Positions 33,868 through 41,624 of a stretch of DNA of 64,000 bases are shown piece by piece. Position 1 is the stretch's first letter. The number at the start of each line of letters is the position of its first letter. The position numbers and the translations under genes were made by a program. This stretch comes from Algoriphagus sp. AK58 (GTDB lineage: Bacteria > Bacteroidota > Bacteroidia > Cytophagales > Cyclobacteriaceae). Below the pieces are notes generated by a model. The model was not told the origin of the DNA. It saw only the letters and a program-made list of their open reading frames with translations, and ran no database searches. The DNA is taken from positions 248,001 to 312,000 of the forward strand of contig NZ_QEIG01000014.1 of NCBI RefSeq assembly GCF_014324365.1, given 5' to 3'.

Positions 33868-34470
33868 ATGAAAAACCTGAGTAAAGTAATTCTAGTCCCG
33901 GTGATTGCCGGGGCTCTGTTTTCCTGTTCTGAACAAAAGTCAAATCCTGCAGATCGATATTTCGAAAAAGGCCAATATGAGTTGGCTGCACAGAGTTATA
34001 CCGACCATCTGAAGAACAAGCCTACTGACGTCAAAACACTTTACGGTAGAGGAAGGGCTTTTCAGCAATTGGGGAAATTGACTGAAGCACAAGCAGATTT
34101 TGAAGCAGCTCTTACTCAGGAACCCAACAATTTCCAAGTCCTGCTTGGCCTTTCTGCTATCCAATTGGAGCAAAAAAATTATGCAAGTGCGTTACTATAT
34201 GCCACTAAAGCAGAGGAAATTCCAGGGGCTCCGGCCATGGCTTCGTTCCTAAAAGGCAGGGCGCTACATCAACTGGGTATGCCCGAAGATGCTTTGAAGT
34301 CTTACGGCAATGCCATTCAGATTGACAAAGATTTTGGACAGGCCTACTACAACAGAGGACTTTTGAAAGTTGCGCTGGAAAGAAAAAAGCAAGCCTGTGA
34401 AGATTTCAAACTTGCTTCAGTTTTGGAATATCCCGGAGCTTCAGAAGCTTTACAGAAATATTGTAAGTGA
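33868..34470 (+). CDS. TPR-repeat lipoprotein
   Basis: A 200-residue protein with a lipobox (ALFSC) and about four tetratricopeptide repeats (DRYFEKGQYELAAQSYTDHL, KTLYGRGRAFQQLGKLTEAQ, FLKGRALHQLGMPEDAL, AYYNRGLLKVALERKKQA). TPR arrays mediate protein contacts, probably in an envelope assembly or stress complex. The partner is unknown. Ends in a bidirectional terminator. Confidence 0.85.
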   Translation: MKNLSKVILVPVIAGALFSCSEQKSNPADRYFEKGQYELAAQSYTDHLKNKPTDVKTLYGRGRAFQQLGKLTEAQADFEAALTQEPNNFQVLLGLSAIQLEQKNYASALLYATKAEEIPGAPAMASFLKGRALHQLGMPEDALKSYGNAIQIDKDFGQAYYNRGLLKVALERKKQACEDFKLASVLEYPGASEALQKYCK

Positions 34471-34472
34471 AA

Positions 34473-34494
34473 AAATCCCGCAAAAGCGGGATTT
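34473..34494. terminator. Bidirectional terminator
   Basis: AAATCCCGC (34473-34481) and GCGGGATTT (34486-34494) around an AAAA loop, with A/T-rich flanks. It lies between the convergent TPR lipoprotein and zinc-finger genes. Confidence 0.85.
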
Positions 34495-35200
34495 ATTTTT
34501 CCTGGTGTTCCTTGTGCTCATGAGGCTGGTGGTCGCAGATCTCATCAGAAGGTAATTTCCCCGCTCCGTTACAAGTTCGGCATTCGCTTATTTCTTTTCC
34601 CGAACCCGAGCATTCCGGACAGGTTAATCTTCCTTTACCGGAACATCGCTCGCACTCAAAAAACTCCACGATGTTAAATACGTTCGTTTTTTTGATCATT
34701 CCGGTAGCTCCGCATCTGCTGCATCCCACTATTCCTTTCGACTTGCAGTAGGAACAAGTCTGTTCGGTATGTTTTTTTCCCTCACAGGTAAAACACGCAA
34801 GGTATCTGTACCCTCTTCTGTCACAAAGCTCGCAGGATTGAATCTTAGCCAGAGGTTCTTTTAATTTCTCTTTAAGCTGTGATGCCCCCTGATAATTTTG
34901 ACCGTTAAACCCAGTCAATTCGAGGTACTTATTGAGAAAGTTATTGCTATTGTCATATTGGCCAAGTTGAAAAAGGGTTTCAGAAAAATAATAAGGCATT
35001 TCGTCAGGAAGTGGAAGACCAGAGTCAATCAGGTTTCTGAAAATTGAATTGGCCGTCTGATAATCTTTCCGCTCCATGGCGGCTAGGGCACCCTTCATCC
35101 AGCGGTCTGTCTGTCCAAGATTTACTTGAGAGAAAACTACATTTGCATTCAGAACGAATGAAACCAGTAAGAAGAGAGGATAGGTAAATTTATTTTGCAC
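34493..35200 (-). CDS. Exported DnaJ-type zinc-finger protein
   Basis: A 235-residue protein with a signal peptide (FTYPLFLLVSFVLNANVVFS). It has a short TPR-like region at ~35-100, then at ~115-225 a run of CxxCxGxG-like motifs (CELCDRRG, CFTCEGKK, CSYCKSKG, CSRCGATG, CERCSGKG, CPECSGSG, CRTCNGAG). This is the DnaJ central zinc-finger pattern, but with no J domain and placed outside the cytoplasm. It may be a periplasmic chaperone-like protein. The tail is His-rich (HQPHEHKEH). Confidence 0.8.
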   Translation of the reverse strand: MQNKFTYPLFLLVSFVLNANVVFSQVNLGQTDRWMKGALAAMERKDYQTANSIFRNLIDSGLPLPDEMPYYFSETLFQLGQYDNSNNFLNKYLELTGFNGQNYQGASQLKEKLKEPLAKIQSCELCDRRGYRYLACFTCEGKKHTEQTCSYCKSKGIVGCSRCGATGMIKKTNVFNIVEFFECERCSGKGRLTCPECSGSGKEISECRTCNGAGKLPSDEICDHQPHEHKEHQEK

Positions 35201-35388
35201 TTTTTGAAGAAAGTAATTTGAGGCAAGTAAGTAACAAGATTTGGTTACTTCAAGTTAAAATTTATGTCAATCAGGATAAATTCATCTCCAAATCAGTTAG
35301 AAAGCCGAAAATTTTACCTAACTTAATTTTTGACCTTAATGGTTAGAAGTCATTTTTTAAAACAATTAAACTTTAAACTTAGAATTTT

Positions 35389-35796
35389 ATGGGTAAATCA
35401 ATCACAATGATCGAAGGAATCGGTGAAGTGTACCAAGGTAAACTCGCCACTGCCGGTATAAGTACCGTTGAAGGTCTTCTAGAAAAAGGAGCAACCAAAT
35501 CAGGCAGAAAATCAATTGCCGAAGCTTCTGGTATTGATGAAGGAAAAATTTTGGATTGGGTGAATATGGCTGATCTATTTCGAATAAACGGTGTTGCAAG
35601 CCAGTTTGCTGAATTGCTAAAAGCTGCAGGGGTTGATACCGTGAAGGAGTTAAGAAACCGAAATGCGGAAAATCTTCATGCTGCCCTGACTAAAACCCAA
35701 GAAGAAAAGGGATTGACCAGAGTTGTGCCTCCATTATCAAAAGTCGAGGATTTCATAGCTCAAGCCAAAGAATTAGAGCCAGTAGTGACTTACTGA
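35389..35796 (+). CDS. DUF4332 helix-hairpin-helix protein
   Basis: A 135-residue protein with two helix-hairpin-helix-like units: MIEGIGEVYQGKLATAGISTVEGLLEKG and LFRINGVASQFAELLKAAGVDTVKELRNRN. This matches DUF4332, a small family thought to bind DNA or proteins; function is unknown. It stands alone between a 188-bp gap upstream and a terminator downstream. Confidence 0.85.
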   Translation: MGKSITMIEGIGEVYQGKLATAGISTVEGLLEKGATKSGRKSIAEASGIDEGKILDWVNMADLFRINGVASQFAELLKAAGVDTVKELRNRNAENLHAALTKTQEEKGLTRVVPPLSKVEDFIAQAKELEPVVTY

Positions 35797-35944
35797 AATC
35801 GGAATTTATGATTCTCCGGAATGTGGCCATTGGCCGAATGTTAATCGATACTAGAATTGGTAGACCGACATAGGCCTGATTTGGCCATTACATTGGCTTT
35901 CCAAAAAGAATACCGGATAGCCTATTTTAATTTTCAAACCCTTC

Positions 35945-35973
35945 AAAACCTTGAGTCAACTCAAGGTTTTTTT
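35945..35973 (+). terminator. Rho-independent terminator after DUF4332
   Basis: AAAACCTTGAGT (35945-35956) and ACTCAAGGTTTT (35959-35970) with a 2-nt spacer in perfect symmetry, then TTT. It lies 28 bp before the HerA-like gene. The 35797-36000 gap holds nothing else I can identify. Confidence 0.8.
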
Positions 35974-36000
35974 GTAGTTTGACCACAAAGTTTTTTCTCT

Positions 36001-37539
36001 ATGAACAAGATCGAAGAATTCAAGAACCATCTTTCTCAAGGCCAGCAATTTAAAAAGGACTATATCATCTTAGGAGCAGGGATACTTGACGGCCAGCCTG
36101 TGGAAAGCGCCCAGATTAAAGTTCCCCTCAAGACCTTAAACAGACATGGATTAATTGCCGGAGCGACAGGAACAGGAAAAACCAAAACACTTCAAGTCAT
36201 CGCTGAACAACTTTCACTGAAAGGAATCCCATCCGTTTTGATGGATTTGAAGGGAGATCTGTCAGGTTTGGCAATGCCAGGGGAGACTTCTGATTTTATT
36301 TTAAAAAGATCCGCTACCATCGGAGTAGACTTTGCTCCACAAGGGCTTCCAGTCGAGCTGATGTCTATTTCCAATGAAAAAGGGGTTCGATTGAAAGCCA
36401 CCGTTTCAGAGTTTGGCCCGGTGTTGATCTCCCAGATTTTAGAGTTGAATGATACCCAGAGAGGAGTAGTAGCATTGATCTTCAGATATTGTGATTTACA
36501 CCATTTACCGCTTATTGATCTCAAGGATTTCAAAAGAGTCCTTCAGTATATCAGCAATGAGGGGAAATCAGCTATTGAGAAAGAGTTTGGCCAAGTTTCT
36601 TCAGCTTCCGTCAACACGATCATGCGAAAAATTATAGAGCTTGAGCAACAAGGTGCTGACAGATTCTTTGGAGAGTTATCTTTCGATGTGGATGATTTTG
36701 TCCGGACCAAAGACGGAAAAGGGGTGATTTCTGTAATTCGCCTGACTGATATTCAAAGCAGGCCAAAATTATTTTCCACCTTCATGTTAAGCTTGCTTTC
36801 GGAGATTTATGAGACTTTTCCAGAGCAGGGTGATGCAGACCAACCCAAGCTTTGTCTATTCATCGATGAAGCTCATTTGGTCTTTTCCAATGCCTCCAAG
36901 GATCTTTTGGATAAAATAGAAGCCATCATCAAGCTTATCCGTTCTAAAGGAGTCGGTGTGTTTTTCTGTACACAGACACCAACTGATGTCCCTGACAATG
37001 TCTTGGGTCAACTTGGATTAAAGGTACAACATGCGCTGAGGGCATTTACTGCAAAAGACCGAAAAGCCATTACCAAAACGGCGGAAAACTACCCGGATTC
37101 TCCTTTTTACAAAACTTCTGAAGTGCTCACCTCTATGGGAATTGGAGAGGCACTGGTAACTGCATTGAATGAAAAAGGAATCCCAACTCCACTCGCTCAT
37201 ACACTGGTCCGTGCTCCGATTACTCGAATGGATATCTTGACAGAGGCAGAAATTGACCGACTGGTGGGAGGTTCTGAACTGGCGAGAAAGTACAATGTGG
37301 ATTTGGACCATGACAGCGCCTTTGAAATTCTTGAGAGGAAAATGATGGAGGTCCAAAGACAACAGGAAAAAATACCCCCCATGAATGCCCCTACATCCCG
37401 GACTACTACCCGGACCAAACAAGACGAGTCCCTGCTGGAAGAGCTCAGCAAAAACACCATGGTAAGGCAAATGGGAAGAACCCTGTTTCGCGAATTGGCA
37501 AGAGGAATTTTGGGTTCATTTTCAGGAAAAAGAAGATAA
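36001..37539 (+). CDS. HerA-like/DUF853 ATPase
   Basis: A 512-residue protein with Walker A GATGTGKTKT at ~54-63 and Walker B LCLFIDEAHLVF at ~286-297, plus FFCTQTPTDVPDNVLGQLGLKVQHALRAF and the tail region of DUF853 proteins. It is related to the FtsK/HerA translocase superfamily. These are widespread housekeeping ATPases of uncertain role, perhaps DNA or protein translocation. It lies upstream of the BaiN-like gene with a 34-bp gap. Confidence 0.9.
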   Translation: MNKIEEFKNHLSQGQQFKKDYIILGAGILDGQPVESAQIKVPLKTLNRHGLIAGATGTGKTKTLQVIAEQLSLKGIPSVLMDLKGDLSGLAMPGETSDFILKRSATIGVDFAPQGLPVELMSISNEKGVRLKATVSEFGPVLISQILELNDTQRGVVALIFRYCDLHHLPLIDLKDFKRVLQYISNEGKSAIEKEFGQVSSASVNTIMRKIIELEQQGADRFFGELSFDVDDFVRTKDGKGVISVIRLTDIQSRPKLFSTFMLSLLSEIYETFPEQGDADQPKLCLFIDEAHLVFSNASKDLLDKIEAIIKLIRSKGVGVFFCTQTPTDVPDNVLGQLGLKVQHALRAFTAKDRKAITKTAENYPDSPFYKTSEVLTSMGIGEALVTALNEKGIPTPLAHTLVRAPITRMDILTEAEIDRLVGGSELARKYNVDLDHDSAFEILERKMMEVQRQQEKIPPMNAPTSRTTTRTKQDESLLEELSKNTMVRQMGRTLFRELARGILGSFSGKRR

Positions 37540-37573
37540 TGTCAATTAAGTGTAAATCAATAAGTAATAGATC

Positions 37574-38788
37574 TTGAAAGTAGCGGTAATTGGAGGAGGA
37601 GCGGCAGGTTTTTTTGCTGCAGTTCATGCCAGTGGGTCGGGAAATGAGGTTGCGATTTTCGAAAAATCGCCCAAGGTCCTATCCAAAGTGAAGGTCTCTG
37701 GAGGCGGCAGATGCAATGTCACTCACAGGCCAATCGAAATCTCCAAACTGGTAAAGAATTATCCTAGAGGGGAAAAGTTTTTAAAAAAAGCTTTTCGTCA
37801 TTTCTCCATAGAAGACACGTTTCACTGGTTTGAATCCAGGGGAGTATTCCTGAAAATAGAAGAAGACGGGCGAGTCTTTCCTGTCTCCGATGACTCACAG
37901 ACCATCATCAAAACACTTACTGAAGAGGCACAAAAGAGAGGAGTAAAAATTCTTGTTTCCACCGGAATACAGGATCTAAAACCTATCGCAAATGGATTTG
38001 AGATAGTCACAAGTAGTGGATCTTTGCGATTTGACAAAGTAATCATAGCCACAGGAGGACATCCGAACAAAGACTCCTATGGTTTTCTTAAATCATTAAG
38101 GCATAAGATAATAAATCCTATTCCCTCTCTTTTTACTTTCAATACTCCTGGAGAAAAAATCCGGGAATTGATGGGTATATCCATGCCTAAGGCTGAAGTC
38201 AAAATTGAAGGCACCAAACTTACCTATCAAGGCCCTATCTTGATTACTCACTGGGGGATCAGCGGGCCTGCGGTACTGAAACTTTCTGCTTTTGGGGCAC
38301 AATGGCTTTTTGATCAACAGTATCATGCAAGGGCCATAATCAATTGGAATGCTGAAATGGGAGAGCAAGACTATGCAGAGCAAATCTTGAATTATTGCAA
38401 ATCCCATCCAAGTCGGAAAATCTTAACAAACCCTCTTTTTGGGGTTCCAGCTAGACTGTGGGAACATTTTTGCGAGAAATGCGGAATTACAGAATCTCAG
38501 CTTTATGGTAATGTTCCAAAAAAAATCCAAAATCGCTTAGTTCAAAATCTTTTTTGCTTTATTTTGGAAATCAAAGGAAAAACCACCTTCAAAGAGGAAT
38601 TTGTCACAGCAGGAGGCATTCCCTTAGAAGAGGTAGATCCTGACACCATGCAAAGTAAATATCACCCCAATCTTTTCTTTGCAGGTGAAGTTCTCAATCT
38701 AGACGGAATAACTGGAGGATTTAATTTTCAAGCTGCGTGGACAACAGGGTACATCGCAGGGTGCTCAGCAAAAAGTAATGTTTTATGA
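37574..38788 (+). CDS. BaiN/YhiN-type FAD-dependent oxidoreductase
   Basis: A 404-residue HI0933-family flavoprotein. The FAD-binding loop IGGGAAGFFAAVHA lies at ~6-19, KVSGGGRCNVTH is the family signature, and the end GGIPLEEVDPDTM, GEVLNLDGITGGFNFQAAW is characteristic. The start is a TTG: no in-frame ATG or GTG exists between the upstream stop and this position. The redox substrate is unknown. Its stop overlaps the Hpt-like gene by 4 bp. Confidence 0.9.
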   Translation: MKVAVIGGGAAGFFAAVHASGSGNEVAIFEKSPKVLSKVKVSGGGRCNVTHRPIEISKLVKNYPRGEKFLKKAFRHFSIEDTFHWFESRGVFLKIEEDGRVFPVSDDSQTIIKTLTEEAQKRGVKILVSTGIQDLKPIANGFEIVTSSGSLRFDKVIIATGGHPNKDSYGFLKSLRHKIINPIPSLFTFNTPGEKIRELMGISMPKAEVKIEGTKLTYQGPILITHWGISGPAVLKLSAFGAQWLFDQQYHARAIINWNAEMGEQDYAEQILNYCKSHPSRKILTNPLFGVPARLWEHFCEKCGITESQLYGNVPKKIQNRLVQNLFCFILEIKGKTTFKEEFVTAGGIPLEEVDPDTMQSKYHPNLFFAGEVLNLDGITGGFNFQAAWTTGYIAGCSAKSNVL

Positions 38789-39132
38789 CAAATTATTACC
38801 CGGAGTTGAATCAAAGAATTCTGGAAATGTCTGAAGGAGACGATGAATTTCGCGAGGAATTGACCCAAGCGATTTATAAAGGACTCATTGAGCTCAAGCA
38901 AATTTATTCGGAAGGGACTATTGAAAGAGACATCGTTAAAATCCAACAAATAAGACACAAGCTTAAACCGACTCTTTCAATGTTTGATTTTGATCTTCTG
39001 ACCGAAAATCTCCAAAAAGGAAAAGAATTACTTGAATCAAGCGGATTTGAAGGAGAGTTCGAAGTTCATTTCAAAGATTTTATTGAAAAAGTAGATTTGG
39101 CAATTCAGGAAGTGGAAAACCTGCCGAAATAA
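38785..39132 (+). CDS. Hpt-like histidine phosphotransfer protein
   Basis: A 115-residue helical protein with IRHKLKPTLSMFDFDLL around residues 55-70, which fits the phosphorylatable His of an Hpt four-helix bundle (H-x-L-K). No kinase or receiver is nearby, so it would relay phosphate between proteins encoded elsewhere. It overlaps the BaiN-like gene by 4 bp. A different four-helix role is possible. Confidence 0.6.
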   Translation: MTNYYPELNQRILEMSEGDDEFREELTQAIYKGLIELKQIYSEGTIERDIVKIQQIRHKLKPTLSMFDFDLLTENLQKGKELLESSGFEGEFEVHFKDFIEKVDLAIQEVENLPK

Positions 39133-39166
39133 AAACGGAGCGTCATAGATCGCTCCGTTTTTTATT
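39132..39166 (+). terminator. Rho-independent terminator
   Basis: AAAACGGAGCG and CGCTCCGTTTT around an 8-nt loop with a T-run, right after the Hpt-like gene. Confidence 0.85.
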
Positions 39167-39263
39167 TTACCCTATGAGAATTGTTTCTTTGCAAAAGTAT
39201 TCACCTCAGATTTCTTGAGAATTACCTCAAAGTGAAGTTGAGGTGAAGGTTTTATCTTTTCTT

Positions 39264-40223
39264 ATGCCGATTATTTCTTCCTCGTACCGACGTCCACCTT
39301 TTTACCTTTTCAATGGCCACTTGGAAACCATCGTTCCGAGCATTTGGAGAAAAGTAGAAGGGGTCAATTATTCCAGAGAAAAAATCAATACACCGGATGG
39401 AGATTTTTTGAATTTGGATTGGTCTAAGGTAGGTTCTTCCAAACTTTTGATCATTTCCCATGGACTGGAAGGGGACTCCAATCGTCACTATGCCAAGGCC
39501 TTGGTTAAGCTATTTAATCAGAATAACTGGGATGTTTTGGTTTGGAATAACCGAACCTGTGGGGGAGAGATGAACCTAAAGCCCATTCTTTACCATCATG
39601 GAGCAAGTTATGACCTGGATACAGTGGTTCAACACAGTTTGAAAATAGAAAGGTATAAAGAAGTAGCCCTTGCAGGAATCAGCATGGGAGGAGCCCAAAC
39701 ATTGAAATATCTTGGAGAAAAAGGGGATTCCTTGCCTTTGCAGATCAAAAAAGCTGCAGTTTATTCTACCCCCTGCAATCTTCCCTCAAGCGCCGAAACC
39801 CTTAAATTCAAGTCAAACAAATTTTATAAAAACCGTTTTTTGGGAAAATTGAAGCAAAAAATGTCCCTTAAGGCCGATCAATTTCCTGATCTCATCAAAA
39901 AGGAATTGCTGGAAAGGGTGAGTACTTTTGATGAGTTTGACACCTTATTTACCGCCAAACTGCACGGATTTAAAGACGCTCAAGACTTTTATCAAAGCGT
40001 AAGTGCTGACAACTGGATGCCTCAAATTACTATTCCAACCCTGATCATTAACGCGTTGAATGATCCCCTTTTAGGAAAAGCCTGCTACCCTTTAAAACTT
40101 GCTGAATCTAAGTCAGAAATTCTATTAGAAATGCCCAAAAGGGGAGGACATACCGGTTTTATCCTTAACAATCAAGAATTTACTTGGGCAGAAATGAGGT
40201 TTCTGGAATTTTTGAATTCATAA
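39264..40223 (+). CDS. YheT-like alpha/beta hydrolase
   Basis: A protein of 319 residues from the ATG at 39264 (a GTG lies 21 bp upstream). RRPPFYLFNGHLETIVPSIW is the YheT/AB-hydrolase-4 N-terminal pattern. SHGLEGDSNRHY holds the oxyanion hole, GISMGGAQ the catalytic Ser (~141), and RGGHTGFI the catalytic His. Acts on short esters in known relatives; the natural substrate is unknown. Confidence 0.9.
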   Translation: MPIISSSYRRPPFYLFNGHLETIVPSIWRKVEGVNYSREKINTPDGDFLNLDWSKVGSSKLLIISHGLEGDSNRHYAKALVKLFNQNNWDVLVWNNRTCGGEMNLKPILYHHGASYDLDTVVQHSLKIERYKEVALAGISMGGAQTLKYLGEKGDSLPLQIKKAAVYSTPCNLPSSAETLKFKSNKFYKNRFLGKLKQKMSLKADQFPDLIKKELLERVSTFDEFDTLFTAKLHGFKDAQDFYQSVSADNWMPQITIPTLIINALNDPLLGKACYPLKLAESKSEILLEMPKRGGHTGFILNNQEFTWAEMRFLEFLNS

Positions 40224-40225
40224 AA

Positions 40226-40247
40226 AAAGGAGGTTTTCACCTCCTTT
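40226..40247. terminator. Bidirectional terminator
   Basis: AAAGGAGGT and ACCTCCTTT around TTTC, between the convergent hydrolase and lhgO genes. Confidence 0.8.
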
Positions 40248-40258
40248 AGAACTTTAAG

Positions 40259-41458
40259 TTAAAACCTCTTTAAGGCCATTTCCGCAACCGTTCCTCCGAT
40301 GGAAAGTGAACTTGTGGCCGCGGGTGAAGGGGCATTCAATACATTGATGGCATACTGAGACTCTCGGATGGCAAAGTCATCCAATAAACCTCCCGTTCGG
40401 TCACAGGCCTGGGCACGTACGCCTGCACCTCCGTCCACCAAATCGGATTCTTGGATTTCGGGAATCAATTCCTGAAGAGCTTTTGTAAAAGCAGCTTTTG
40501 AAAAAGAGCGGTAAAGTTCTCCAAAACCGGTCTTCCAATATTTCCCAGCTACTTTTTGAAATCCGGGCCAAGCCAAGGATTCAAATAACTCTGAAAGATT
40601 GATCTGGGACTTTTTATATCCTTCTCTTTTGAATGCCAGAACTGCATTAGGTCCAGCTTCGACACCACCTTTTTTCATTCGGGTAAAATGAACTCCCAAA
40701 AATGGAAAATTTGGATCCGGCACAGGATAGATCAGGTTTTTGACCAGGTATTCTTTTTCCTTTTTCAGCTTGTAATATTCCCCTCTGAAAGGGATGATCT
40801 TCACATCATCTATGGAGGCATCATTCATCCGAGCCACTTTGTCTGAATACAATCCTGCACAGTTGATGACCAATTTGGCTTGGAAAGAGTCTTTTGAAGT
40901 TTCAATATGATTTACTCCATTTTGTTGGCTTATGCCCAATACTTTATGTTCCAAAAAAATCTGCCCGCCTTGCTGCATGATCTTTCGCCCGTAGGCTAAA
41001 GCTACCTGAAAATAGTCCACAATACCTGTTTGGGGAACATGAATCGCTGCCACGCCCGTGCAATGCGGTTCATACTCCTTCAGTTCTTCCAGTGTAATTT
41101 TTCGGGTTCCCGTGAGTCCGTTTTGTAGACCTCTTGACAAGAGGGTGTCCAATAGGGGCTTTTGCTCTTCACGGGTGGCGACCACCACTTTACCTGTAAT
41201 CTCATAAGGAATTTTTTCTTCTTGACAGAATTTCACCAATTCATGGTAACCATTGATACAATTGGTAGCCTTCAATGATCCTGGTTTGTAATAAAGCCCA
41301 GAATGGATTACTCCTGAATTGTTTGCTGTTTGGTGTTTAGCTAATTGGTTTTCCTTCTCAAGGATTGCAACTTTCAAGTCGGGGCGGGATTTTAAAATTT
41401 TATATCCTGTAGCCAATCCCACAATGCCTCCGCCAACAATAACAATGTCGTATATCAT
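40259..41458 (-). CDS. lhgO: L-2-hydroxyglutarate oxidase
   Basis: A 399-residue FAD-dependent DAO-family protein. VGGGIVGLATGYKIL binds FAD, and QTANNSGVIHSGLYYKPGS and GGAGVRAQACD are LhgO-type segments. It oxidises L-2-hydroxyglutarate to 2-oxoglutarate, a metabolite-repair reaction. Full length and monocistronic, facing away from the DUF5686 gene. Confidence 0.93.
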   Translation of the reverse strand: MIYDIVIVGGGIVGLATGYKILKSRPDLKVAILEKENQLAKHQTANNSGVIHSGLYYKPGSLKATNCINGYHELVKFCQEEKIPYEITGKVVVATREEQKPLLDTLLSRGLQNGLTGTRKITLEELKEYEPHCTGVAAIHVPQTGIVDYFQVALAYGRKIMQQGGQIFLEHKVLGISQQNGVNHIETSKDSFQAKLVINCAGLYSDKVARMNDASIDDVKIIPFRGEYYKLKKEKEYLVKNLIYPVPDPNFPFLGVHFTRMKKGGVEAGPNAVLAFKREGYKKSQINLSELFESLAWPGFQKVAGKYWKTGFGELYRSFSKAAFTKALQELIPEIQESDLVDGGAGVRAQACDRTGGLLDDFAIRESQYAINVLNAPSPAATSSLSIGGTVAEMALKRF

Positions 41459-41624
41459 TTCCTGATGATTTTTGCCCCAAATATAGAGGAAGGCGGGTCA
41501 AAATTAACTAGGCGAAACTTTTCCTAAACAAAGGTCGTTTCGTCAAAATCGAAAAGAAGCAGGTTGGCATCAAAAATGAACTTAACTTGCATCCGTTTTC
41601 CAAAAAGTACCGACCAATCGATTA

